DNA from: Wyeomyia smithii
Taxonomy: Eukaryota; Arthropoda; Insecta; Diptera; Culicidae
NCBI RefSeq assembly: GCF_029784165.1
Contig: NC_073694.1
Span: 166,312,118 to 166,376,117 of the forward strand
Direction of reading: 5' to 3'
Length of the DNA: 64,000 nt
Part shown: in pieces, positions 12,320 through 22,199 of the stretch
How positions within the stretch are numbered: the stretch's first letter is position 1
Layout: the number at the start of each line of letters is the position of its first letter
Position numbers and translations under genes: made by a program
The notes under the pieces: generated by a model
Databases searched by the model: none
The model's input: only the letters and a program-made list of their open reading frames with translations
What the model was told of the DNA's origin: nothing

Positions 12320-12511
12320 CCTGTGCACAGCAATCGGGGCCCGCCACAAAAGACAATCAGCAAGAATGTCGCAGTGGCATTTCAGTACCCAGTGCCCTTC
12401 AGGCATACAGATACCGGCTACTTAAAAATGTTTGCTTAATGTATAACAGAACAGTTTTTAATTTGTGGCGAAAATTTATAACTCGATAATAGATTGGGGA
12501 GGCAACTCTTA

Positions 12512-12621
12512 AGCAGGTATTAGACGAAGCAAATATTTGCTATTTTTCAATACAGATTTAATTTTGCGCAAATAAAAATCGTACTAAAAATAGCAAATAT
12601 TTGCTTCGTCTAATACCTGCT
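12512..12621. mobile_element. Hairpin MITE with TTA duplication
   Basis: A 110-bp element whose ends are a perfect inverted repeat of about 36 bp (12512-12547 and 12586-12621), loop of 38 nt. TTA flanks both sides (12509-12511 and 12622-12624). The ends start AGCAGGTATTAGACGAAGC. A 3-bp TTA target site fits the PIF/Harbinger group (Tourist-type MITEs), but the superfamily is inferred from the target site alone. A transcript would fold into a near-perfect miRNA-precursor-sized hairpin. Confidence 0.75.
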
Positions 12622-12624
12622 TTA

Positions 12625-15480
12625 GCGGACTGGTTGCTAGGTTTACCAAACAATCTGCATTTTTTGACCTCTAAGGAAGGGCGGTTGTAAACTCCGTAAA
12701 AACTTTGCCGAGTTCGATAAAAGAAACTAAGTGTGAAGACATTGGTCTCTATTCCAGCATAAAGTTGTTCATCGAGTTCTGCGAAACGATGTTTGCTACA
12801 CTGAAAATTGATCGAATAGACACACTTGAATTCCTCGCTCATACTTCGGGCTAAATTCTTCCAACAAGTAACCAAACCTAATGCCGCCAGAAGAATAGAG
12901 ATATGAACGCCGAAATTAGTTTTCTTTTTTCGAAGCAACAAACTCACAAACATGATTGGTATCACCAATTGTGTTTCCGCAGCTATTGAACTTTCACCAA
13001 AAATTTGACACCGATTGTTGGTGATTATCCGCTTTTGTTGAACCCCTAGCTGGAACTTCATCAAATTCTCATTCGCATCCCTTTGCTGACCCAAGCTGCA
13101 GATAATCCTGCGGTCTCGGGGGACATCGCCAGGAACAAATCGCTCACTTTTTAAGTCAGCAACAAAGAAAAAGTGTCATTCATTCCATTGAAGCGTTTTG
13201 ACATCGATACGGTTCAGGTAGATTGAGGTCTCCGGAGGTAAAGCCGACCTCCTGTAGACAAAAATGATGTGATGCCAAGGATTACAGATTTAATCTCGTT
13301 TGCCTGCCGGTGGGGGCTTCGCTCTTGGCGATTAGAGCTATCTCTTGCTGTTGCACAGATTGATAACTTCATCTGCTGGACAGAGTCTCGAAGTCACTTC
13401 ACCATCTGGTTCAATTGGCTAACTGTTAACATACTAAACAAGCCGTTCAAGTAGATCGTCGTTGTCGTCGTTGTCATCATCGCTGTTGTCCATCCGATTA
13501 CGACGGTAAAGACGATGATGTCGTGTGCAAATAGTTAATATTTGTTTGATATTTTTGCCTGCCTCCTGTTGCTTTTTTACTCGCTCTCCCGTGCCCAAGA
13601 AACGCGACAATTCGCTGTAAGCGCGGGGTCTCTATTAGAAAGGGCAAACAGTGAGCTCGAGAAGAAGAGTTACAAATGGCAATCGTCGTAATAGATGGCA
13701 AAGTAAAGAAAGAAAACGAAAAAAAAGAAGCAAACCTTAACCAAACAGAACTTTAGCTGTCGCCGGTAAACCATCGACTGTTGAGTAATTTCTTATGCAA
13801 ACACTCACCGAACCGAACCCCGTTCCTATCGGTTGTCGGTCGGTGGCTTACTTTTACGACGAGGTACTCCAATCTTCGAACTAATAGAGACATTTAATGA
13901 GCTTTCCTTTATGGGCCAGTTTTCACGATTGCAAGTGCCTAGCTTCAAACAGCGGCCAGCCGACGACGACGTTTTGATGTCATTTGCATAAACATAGTTT
14001 CTAAGCATCGTGAGGAGTGGGAGTAAGGAGTGCGGCGGAGTGGGTTTTAGTTGCGAGTTCGAATGCTATTAAACAACAAAGTAAAACACGTTTAATTGCA
14101 TTGTTTTTGGTTATTGTCGTTGCAATAAGTAGCGGTGCGGGACAACAGTTCCTAAAAAATCAACAAAAAACACGCTTTAACGACGAATTCCGAAGGACTT
14201 GCTCGCTACCAGGACTCGCGAAGGCGGAGGCGATAAATGTGCTAATTGAAGTGAGGGCCAACTTAGGCTAAGTTTACTGTTTTATCCACGTCTGGCGAGG
14301 CGGTCATTCGCGATAACGGGCAGCCAGAACGTAATGGCACTCACTGGGTCATTACAAAGCACGGACATGATAACGGGTCGAAGTTTTTCTCCTTTACTAA
14401 AAATTTTTTTTTTCTGCTCAGTGAGGTAATCAACGGGTCGGAGATAACTTGCACGATTCTGCTGTGTTCGACTGGGACTGAAAATTTTACCAATTGTATG
14501 CAACACCCTTTAAAAATCTGTCCCGAAAGCAACTTCGCATAATTTAGTTTTTCAATTTTTTTGGTTAGTTTAAAAAAGACAGAAATTACCGAAATTGATT
14601 AGAATTGGCCTTTTAAATATCAATAATAATACATAAATTTTGTAAAATATTAGAAACAATCGAAAAAATAAAATAAAGTAAGTTACAGAATGGTTTCTTG
14701 AAAAATCTCGAAAATGACTACGTAAAGAGAGGACTTATAAAAAATGGCGAATATGAATAGAGTACCCTACTGCTATATTTAATATAGATATATATTCTAG
14801 ACTCCTCCAAAGGATAGAAAAACGAAAAAACTTTTGTTTTAAATCAAACGAATTTCTTGAAAAAAAATGGTAACGCTTATAGAACCAAGAGAAGTCCAAA
14901 ATGCTTTCGAAAAAAAAACAGAAAACGAATGCATTTGGAAAGTTAGTTGCCAAGTTAGTCATATTACATCATTGAAATTTGATTGTTCTCAAAAATGTTG
15001 AAATTGGAGAAATTCTTGGAAACTCAACTTTTAAGTAAAAATTTATATTACATATTTTCATCCAAAACATTTCATCAAAAGTTTTGGAATAATGTCGAAT
15101 TCAATAAAAAATTAATTCGGGGGGAAAATTTAATGCTTTTTATGACTTAATGTTTAATTAAGTGTTTATTTACTAATTTTCTCAACTTGAATTCAACATA
15201 ACTTGAGAAGTGTAGCATTCACTAAGTAAATTATTATAAATTTCTCGATTTGAAATGACTATTTCTCCATCCTAGATTTTGTATTAAAATTTTCTAAACA
15301 AAAATTCCATTAAAACTTCATATTTTTAAAAAATCTACTCTTTTGTTTTCGTAGATTAAAGTTTAGAGTTAAAGTATTCGTAATTGAACATAAACAAATG
15401 TTTAATCATTTGAAATCTTCAGGTGGTGGACAGTTCACGCGCGCACCTCTTGTATATTTTCGCAGAGATACTTCGTTCGC
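12625..15480. other. Noncoding, AT-rich
   Basis: No supported gene. A minus-strand open frame at 12558-13094 (178 codons) has one or two hydrophobic stretches (around LVIPIMFVSLLL and ISILLAALGLV) but its C-terminus is read out of the hairpin MITE. I do not recognise it and think it is chance. A GTC/GTT-rich microsatellite-like run sits at 13455-13492. 14560-15420 is strongly AT-rich. Confidence 0.5.
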
Positions 15481-15789
15481 CTTCGTAATGAGCTAACTTT
15501 GCGCGCAACATTGGAGTTAGGCAGGAGAAGGATCAGATAGTGGCAATTGGACTTGGAACCAGACCTTACTGCGTTGGCAAAGGCCACCATGGAGCCACAT
15601 AGGCGACTACTTTACTGTGGACATGGATAGTGGCTGAAAGGGGGACCCATTTAAATGAAATGAATATTAAAACAAGAGAAATGAATTGGCTATTTAACCC
15701 ATTCGCTAGAGTGCCTTTCTGGAAGTAACGGTTGAAGGCCAGATGAATACGTTTCCGAGTATGGAAGCTCTTCCTGTCCAGCTTGAGGA

Positions 15790-16631
15790 GATACTCAAGT
15801 TTACGGACGAAAGTACAGCTACCTAGTTGCCAAAGTGGACGGAGTATTCGCGTTGTGTTGGTCTATCGAAAGGTTCACCTAGATGGTCGTCCAAGTGTCA
15901 ATGGAATTGGCAAGCCGATCGCCGTCGGTTGTAGCAGGTGACTTTACCACTTGGGCTATCGAGTGGGGAAGTCGCTGTACGAATCCGATGGACCGGATTA
16001 TGAATTAGGTATGGAGCACCAGTTTGGTCTAAGGCGTTGAGTACTACTGCGCTGACGCATAAACTCATATCGGCGGTAGCCGGATGGGTCGAGAGGCGAC
16101 ATGGGAAAGTAAACTCCCATCTGACACAGAACCTGTCAGACCATGGTTGCTTCAGGCAGAATGTGCATAGGTTTGTCCATTCAGACTCGCCGTGGTGCCC
16201 CGTGGGCTCAGATGCAGAGGAATCTGCAGATCACGTGTTTTTCATATGCCTTGGTTTCGCTCAAGCGAGAAGCGATATGATGGAGTGTGCGAACCGGTCA
16301 CCAATCCGGAAAATTTGGTTGGTAAAATGTGCGCGGATGAGGTCAGCGCGACTGCTTCCAGGATAGTCCAAGCACTATAAGGCACCAATCGACAGGCGAC
16401 CATCAAAGTGCCGGAGTAAGCCAACTTCTTGTCTCCTAGTAGTTAGCCGAATTCAGAATCCGGTTGCCTGAATTAATACCTAACGTTAGTTCCAGGGAGC
16501 ATATCATATTAGGGCTGGATACTGGGGGTTTTAGTGGGTCGGGCCTAGTAAACCCATTCCCACGCCCTGAGTTATCTTCTCAGGTGTCTGTTAGCAGATT
16601 TGTCCACCTTGAACCTTAGAAGAAAAAAAAA
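15790..16631 (+). pseudogene. R1-clade non-LTR element, internally deleted
   Basis: Remnant of an R1-clade ORF2 in which endonuclease and C-terminus are joined without the reverse transcriptase. Near 15890-15995 the frame reads SRSPSVVAGDFTTWAIEWGSR, the AGDFNAWAVEWGS endonuclease motif of R1 relatives. From 16037 (TALTHKLISAVAGWV) to 16366 it reads the C-terminal Cys/His domain: HLTQNLSDHGCFRQNVHRF followed by C-PVGSDAEESADHVFFIC. The 3' UTR (about 16380-16612, with the ttttagtgggtc motif also seen at 36735) ends in an A-run at 16621-16630. That A-run abuts BEL/Pao pol, so this element probably inserted into the BEL/Pao copy. Confidence 0.7.
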
Positions 16632-17460
16632 GCCAAACGGATCGTAGAGACGAGCGATCATCGAGAGTGTAATCCGTTTGGTGATGAGCTGGTCTTCTTT
16701 GTCTAATGGGAAGTCGGTTTTGTAACGAAGAAAGTCTGTAGCTCCCAATGCAACCCAAGAGTTTTGATGACTTGATCTAGGTTTAGGTCAAAGGAAGTTT
16801 ACATTTTCGTTCGAAACCAATTTGCGGAGCTGGAATCCGCCCTTTGATGGGAGTGCGTCTAGTTGTTTGCGGAGCTCGCTTACTTCTTCTATGGTCTCGC
16901 CGTAGATCGTTGACGTAGATCTTCTTAAGTGCCTTCGCTGCTAGCGGAAATTGATGGCCTTCGTTGTTTGTGAGCTGAATTTGAACTCGAGTGGCAAGAA
17001 AGGGGCCACTGGTCGTGCTGTACGTTACCATTCTTAGTTCGTACGTTTTTATTGGATGGTCAGATGTTGATTTCCAAATAATCAGCTGCAATCGACAGTC
17101 ACGATGGTCAACATCATCTATGCATTATCAAAACTGGATGCATCCGAGATCGCCAGTGATCGATCTAATGTCTTGTTGCACGGTTGGTCCCACCATTAGG
17201 ACGTTGTTGAGAGAATTTCCGTTGGGTGTTTTAGTCGAAGCGTTGAATACTAGCCGTAGTTTGGTGGTTGTGCTGTCCTCGCGAAGCACAGTGTGATGAG
17301 GTAGGTAGTAGTGTTGAGCTGCTGGGTTTTCATAGCCATGGATCCGATTCATATATCCGAGGTCATGATACTCGTCGAAAAAGGTCTCAAACTGCTGGTG
17401 AAGTTCGAGATTGCGAAGTAAAAGATATTGAAGCTAGTGGAATTGGCGAACAGCTATGCG
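16632..17460 (-). pseudogene. BEL/Pao retrotransposon pol fragment (RT)
   Basis: Minus-strand reverse transcriptase piece of a BEL/Pao LTR element. Order from the upstream end: FFDEYHDLGYMNRI near 17340-17400; YLPHHTVLREDSTTTKLRLVFNAS near 17240-17310; NGNSLNNVLMVGPTVQQDI near 17170-17230; WKSTSDHPIKTYELRMVTYSTTS, a Pao-type core, near 17020-17085; the catalytic segment reads YVNDL (normally YVDD) near 16925; and LGATDFLRYKTDFPLDKEDQ near 16690-16750. Frameshifts separate several blocks and the catalytic Asp pair is damaged. No LTRs found. It ends at the A-run of the R1 element on one side and at the tail of a Jockey-like element on the other. Confidence 0.75.
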
Positions 17461-18104
17461 TCGATTGTATTTGTATTTGTATTTGAATTTGTATTTGTTT
17501 GTATTTCATCAAACATGAGTAGTGTCTTAATGAATAAAAAAAAATTTACAAAATTGTTTAACGTGAAATCTTATTTCTAAAACGACTAGAAGTTTCACTG
17601 AAGTCGTAGTGATCCTCCACAAGCATGAAAGTCCGAATCATCGAGGGTATCGCCGCATCATATGCATAGGCAGTACGGTGGAATCTTTCCTGCAGCAGTG
17701 ACCGGTACCGGAGAGGACGTTGAGCCACACGAAAATCCAGCATGGAAAGTAGTCGAGGGGAGTTAACTTCTCCATTGAGCAACTTCGCGACGAACAACGC
17801 CTGTGGAATTTTACGCCTTTTTTCAAGTGAGTCCATATTTAAAAGTTTGCATCTGTTTTCATATTCAGGAAGAGCTAGAGGATTTCGCCAAGGAAGGTGA
17901 CGTAAGGCCAGTCGGATAAATCTTCGCTGAACGCGTTCAGTTCTATCGATCCAGCACGAATCAACAGGATTCCAGACAATACAAGCGGTCTCCAGAATTG
18001 GTCTCACCAACGCACAGTACAAGCACTTCAAACAGTATGGACCATTGAAGCCTTTGGCAGCTTTAGAAATGAAACCAAGTTGTCGATTGGCCTAGGCAAT
18101 TATC
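17461..18104 (-). pseudogene. Jockey-like ORF2 C-terminal part and 3' tail
   Basis: Minus-strand C-terminal segment (thumb region beyond RT) of a non-LTR ORF2, open from about 18031 to the stop at 17558: KCLYCALVRPILETACIVWNP, WIDRTERVQRRFIRLALRHLPW and ALFVAKLLNGEVNSPRLL are typical of mosquito Jockey/CR1-type proteins. A short 3' UTR and a repeated tail of ATTTGT-type units (17461-17506 on the plus strand) mark its 3' end. The upstream half of the same gene lies at 24002-24255. The two halves are separated by the I-clade element and share its target duplication. Confidence 0.8.
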
Positions 18105-18491
18105 GAGATGTAGTGGTTTTTTTTTATTTTCACATAACATTTATTTGACACGGCACAAATACAATTTAATGTTTAACGGCGCCAATTATATCTGATGACT
18201 TAAAAACTAAAGCAAATTTTTTATCCTCGCTGCCGACTACGAGCTGAAATTAAGTCTAACTTAAAACTAGCATGGGATTTCCAATCAGTGTTTTGTTGTT
18301 CAATGGTCGTCTGATAATCGTCGAATGGCATGTATGGATTCGTTCTGCTGAGCCACGATGTCGTGAGTTGGGACAGAGGCTCGTAGTCCTTGGGTCCTGG
18401 TTCTATTGTGCGGGGTCTGGTTGCTGGTTTTGTGCTTAAGGTTCAAACGTGTTCTTGTCGTTTTGTTGGGTGTAGACGGAGGGGAACGGGA

Positions 18492-21400
18492 CTAGACTGG
18501 GGCGTGGATGGATTTCAGGAAAACGTATATAAGGGACATGTAGGATAGGTCACGGCTCGCCAAGACATCACGAACAGGAACAGCCGGCTGTCTACCCTCG
18601 GCCTGCAGGGAAGCTATTAATTTAGACCTGGCGTCACGGTGTACAGGGCATGACCAAACCACATGCTCTATGTCGTGATAACCTTCACCACAGGCACAGA
18701 TACCACTTTCCCCGAGCCCAACACGACGGAGGAGCGCGTCAAATCTATAGTGATTGGACATAAGCCGGGACATCACGCAAATGAAATCCCGACCTACATC
18801 CAACCCCTTGAACCACGGGTTCGTCGATACTTTGGGGATTATGGAATGTAACCACCTTCCCAATTCCCCTCTGGTCCAAGCATTTTGCCAACTGATGATC
18901 GTATTCTGACGTACAAGTGCGAAAAATTCATTAAAGGCAATTGGTCTTTCATAAATATCACCGTTTGTTGCGCCCACCTTAGCCAAAGAGTCCGCTTTCT
19001 CATTACCCGGTATCGAGCAGTGAGAAGGGACCCACGCTAAGGTAATCTGAGTAGATTTTTCGGATAAAGCACTCAGATGTTCCCGTATTTTCCCCAGGAA
19101 ATACGGAGAGTGCTTAACATCTTTCATCGATCGGAGAGCCTCAATGGAACTGAGACTGTCCGTAAAGATGAAATAATGGTCCGTGGGCATTTTTTCGATA
19201 ATCCCTAGGGTGTACTGAATTGCAGCTAATTCTGCGACGTAAACAGAAGCAGGATTATCGAGCTTATGGGAGACGGTTAAATTGTTATTGAAGATACCGA
19301 AGCCAGTGGACCCATCAAGAAGTGATCCGTCAGTGTAGTACATATTGTCGCAGTTGATGTTTCGATATTTATTGGAAAAATTTTTAGGGATCTGCTGCAC
19401 GCGTAAATGATCCGGGATTCCACGAGTTTCTTCTATCATGGATGTATCGAAAAACACAGTAGAATCAGAAGTATTTGATAAGTCGACACGATTTGGAATA
19501 TTCGAAGAAGGGTTAATATTTTGGGACATGTGATTGAAATACAATGTCATAAAACGGGTTTGAGAATGAAGTTCGATTAACCTTTCAAAATTTTCAATCA
19601 CGGGACGGTTCAAGACCTCACATTTGATTAGAATACGAGAAGACAGGCTCCAGAAGCGGTTTTTCAATGGTAGTACTCCAGCTAAAACCTCCAAACTCAT
19701 CGTATGGGTCGACTGCATGCAACCTAAGGCGATGCGCAAACAACGATATTGTATTCGCTCCAGTTTGATCAAATGTGTGTTTGCTGCGGAGCGGAAGCAG
19801 AAACACCCGTATTCAATAACAGACAATATCGTTGTTTGGTAAAGCCTTATAAGGTCTCCTGGATGGGCTCCCCACCATTGTCCGGTTATTGTACGAAGAA
19901 AATTCACTCTTTGTTGACATTTTTTCATCAGATACCTCACGTGACAACCCCAGGTGCCTTTAGAGTCGAAGCAGACACCAAGATATTTGTGTACCAAAAC
20001 CTGAGAAATCGTTTTACCCATTAATTGTGTTTGAAGCTGAGCAGGTTCATGCTTCCTAGAAAAAACTACTATCTCAGTCTTCTCCGGAGAGAATTCGATA
20101 CCTAGCTGTAAAGCCCAAGCAGACAAATTGTCCAAGGTATCTTGCAATGGTCCTTGCAAATCGGCAGCTTTGGCTCCTGTAACAGAGATTACACTGTCGT
20201 CTGCAAGTTGTCTTATCGTGCATGAATTTGCCAGACATTCGTCGATGTCATTTACATAAAAGTTGTAAAGAAGGGGGCTTAAACATGAGCCCTGGGGAAG
20301 ACCCATGTAGCTAATGCGAAAAGTTGCCAAATCGCCATGCGTAAAATGCATGTGCTTTTCGGACAACAAATTGTGCAAAAAATTGTTCAAAATTGGAGAA
20401 AATCCTTGTCGGTGAAGTTTACCCGAAAGAATGTCAATAGAAACGGAATCAAAAGCCCCCTTAATGTCCAAGAACGCAGACGCCATTTGTTCTTTACGAG
20501 CATACGCCAGCTGAATATCTGTTGAAAGCAACGCAAGACAATCATTCGTCCCTTTGGCACGGCGGAAGCCAAATTGAGTTTCTGATAGTAGACCATTTGA
20601 TTCGACCCAGTGGTCTAAACGACGGAGTATCATTTTTTCCATCAATTTCCGGATACAGGATAGCATTGCAATCGGCCTATAAGAGTTGTGATTAGAAGCT
20701 GGTTTCCCTGGTTTTTGGATGGCGATCACCTTCACTTGCCTCCAATCCTGCGGTACAATGTTTTGCTCCAGGAACTTATTGAACAAGTTCAACAAGCGCC
20801 TCTTGGCATTGCCGGGTAGATTCTTCAACAAGTTGAATTTGATTCTATCTAATCCAGGCGCGTTATTGTTACAGGACAGGAGGGCAACTGAAAATTCTGC
20901 CATCGTAAAAGGTGATTCTATCGCGTCGTGGCCCGGAGACGCATCGCGAACAATATTTTGCGCAGGAACAGAGTCCGGACATACTTTCCTGGCAAAATCA
21001 AATATCCACCTACTTGAAGACTCCTCGCTTTCGTTGACCGTTACGCGATTCCGCATTCTTCGGGCTGTGTTCCAAAGAGTGCTCATCGATGTCTCCCTCG
21101 ACGTCTCGTTCACGAACCGACGCCAATATCCACGTTTCTTTGCTTTAGCCAAGCTTTTAAGCTTGGTATCAAGCTCCGAATACCGTAAATAGTCGCCAGG
21201 TATACCTACCGTCTGGTAGGCCTTAAACGCGTCGGATCTTTGCGTGTAGACATCGGAGCACTCTTGGTCCCACCACGGAGTGGGAGGCCGTTCTTTGATC
21301 GTTACGCCGGGATATTTCTTCGTTTGGGCTTGCAACGCGGCGTCGAGAATCAAGCCCGCGAGGAGGTTGTATTCTTCAAGTGGTGAATGATGTTGAATCG

Positions 21401-22199
21401 ACTCGACCGCTTTTGAAATCATTTCCTCGTATAACTTCCAATCGACATTTCGTGTGAGGTCATACGGTATGTCAATTGGTCGCATGCGAGTTGACCCGTT
21501 AGTAATTGAAATAAGAATAGGCAGATGGTCGCTACCGTGAGGATCGAGGATTACCTTCCATGTGCAATCCAACCGTAGCGACGTCGAACATAAGGATAGA
21601 TCCAAAGCGCTTGGGCGCGCTGGAGGTTTCGGGATACGTGTCATTTCACCGTTGTTTAAAATAGTCATGTCGAAGTCATCGCAAAGGTTATAGATTAAAG
21701 AGGAGCGGTTATCATTGTATGGAGAACCCCAAGCCACGCCATGAGAGTTGAAGTCTCCCAAAATCAAACGTGGCGAGGGAAGAAGTTCTATTAAATCAAA
21801 GAGCAGCCGTTGCCCAACCTGTGCTCTGGGGGGAATATATATTGAGGCAATACAAAGCTCTTTACCTTGTATTGTCATTTGACATGCGACAACTTCGATG
21901 CCTGGAATCGAGGGGAGGTTAATACGATAGAAAGAATAGCACTTTTTAATCCCTAAAAGTACTCCTCCATATGGGGTGTCTCGATCAAGGCGAATAATAT
22001 TAAAATCATGGAAGTTGAGATCAATATTTGAAGTAAGCCAAGTTTCACAAAGGGAAAATGCATCGCATTTGTTTTTATTTATCAAAACTTTAAACGAATC
22101 AATTTTTGGTAAAATACTTCTACAATTCCACTGTAAGACAGAGATAGAATCCTTCATATACGCAGTTGAATTAGGCATCGAAGGATACAATCGCTGCAA
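18492..22199 (-). CDS. I-clade ORF2 polyprotein EN-RT-RNase H
   Basis: 1235 residues, uninterrupted. Apurinic-type endonuclease at about 18-230: LQWNCRSI, CETWL, LGDFNSHGVAWGS (148-160), SDHLPI (223-228). Reverse transcriptase about 490-760: VIAIQKPGKP, AFLDIKGAFDSV, GLPQGSCLSPLLYNF and catalytic LADD (665-668). RNase H about 950-1080 with Asp957 (YTDGS), Glu990, Asp1014 (FTDSLSS) and Asp1070 (NEKADSLA). A Cys/His segment near 1165 (CACGEGYHDIEHVVWSC) ends the protein. It would nick chromosomal DNA and prime reverse transcription there. The first ATG (22199) lies inside ORF1; an ATG 7 codons later is an equally plausible start. All catalytic residues are present. Confidence 0.92.
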   Translation of the reverse strand: MQRLYPSMPNSTAYMKDSISVLQWNCRSILPKIDSFKVLINKNKCDAFSLCETWLTSNIDLNFHDFNIIRLDRDTPYGGVLLGIKKCYSFYRINLPSIPGIEVVACQMTIQGKELCIASIYIPPRAQVGQRLLFDLIELLPSPRLILGDFNSHGVAWGSPYNDNRSSLIYNLCDDFDMTILNNGEMTRIPKPPARPSALDLSLCSTSLRLDCTWKVILDPHGSDHLPILISITNGSTRMRPIDIPYDLTRNVDWKLYEEMISKAVESIQHHSPLEEYNLLAGLILDAALQAQTKKYPGVTIKERPPTPWWDQECSDVYTQRSDAFKAYQTVGIPGDYLRYSELDTKLKSLAKAKKRGYWRRFVNETSRETSMSTLWNTARRMRNRVTVNESEESSSRWIFDFARKVCPDSVPAQNIVRDASPGHDAIESPFTMAEFSVALLSCNNNAPGLDRIKFNLLKNLPGNAKRRLLNLFNKFLEQNIVPQDWRQVKVIAIQKPGKPASNHNSYRPIAMLSCIRKLMEKMILRRLDHWVESNGLLSETQFGFRRAKGTNDCLALLSTDIQLAYARKEQMASAFLDIKGAFDSVSIDILSGKLHRQGFSPILNNFLHNLLSEKHMHFTHGDLATFRISYMGLPQGSCLSPLLYNFYVNDIDECLANSCTIRQLADDSVISVTGAKAADLQGPLQDTLDNLSAWALQLGIEFSPEKTEIVVFSRKHEPAQLQTQLMGKTISQVLVHKYLGVCFDSKGTWGCHVRYLMKKCQQRVNFLRTITGQWWGAHPGDLIRLYQTTILSVIEYGCFCFRSAANTHLIKLERIQYRCLRIALGCMQSTHTMSLEVLAGVLPLKNRFWSLSSRILIKCEVLNRPVIENFERLIELHSQTRFMTLYFNHMSQNINPSSNIPNRVDLSNTSDSTVFFDTSMIEETRGIPDHLRVQQIPKNFSNKYRNINCDNMYYTDGSLLDGSTGFGIFNNNLTVSHKLDNPASVYVAELAAIQYTLGIIEKMPTDHYFIFTDSLSSIEALRSMKDVKHSPYFLGKIREHLSALSEKSTQITLAWVPSHCSIPGNEKADSLAKVGATNGDIYERPIAFNEFFALVRQNTIISWQNAWTRGELGRWLHSIIPKVSTNPWFKGLDVGRDFICVMSRLMSNHYRFDALLRRVGLGESGICACGEGYHDIEHVVWSCPVHRDARSKLIASLQAEGRQPAVPVRDVLASRDLSYMSLIYVFLKSIHAPV

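Larger units (their letters stand above)
6785..12500 (+). mobile_element. LOA-clade non-LTR retrotransposon, near full length
   Basis: About 5.7 kb. A 5' UTR of roughly 240 bp (from near 6785, including an 11-G tract near 6921-6931) precedes ORF1 (7023-8645) and ORF2 (8642-12319), followed by a short 3' UTR reaching about 12490. ORF2 has the order apurinic-type endonuclease, reverse transcriptase, RNase H and a C-terminal Cys/His segment. RNase H in an R1-like ORF2 is the hallmark of the LOA clade (Lian and baggins type). Only three stop codons and no frameshift separate it from an intact element. I found no clear target duplication, and both ends are estimated. Confidence 0.8.

Noticed and set aside
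12558..13094. 178-codon minus-strand frame with hydrophobic stretches, receptor-like at first glance
   Set aside because: The C-terminus is read from the hairpin MITE, hydrophobic segments are too few and I recognise no family.
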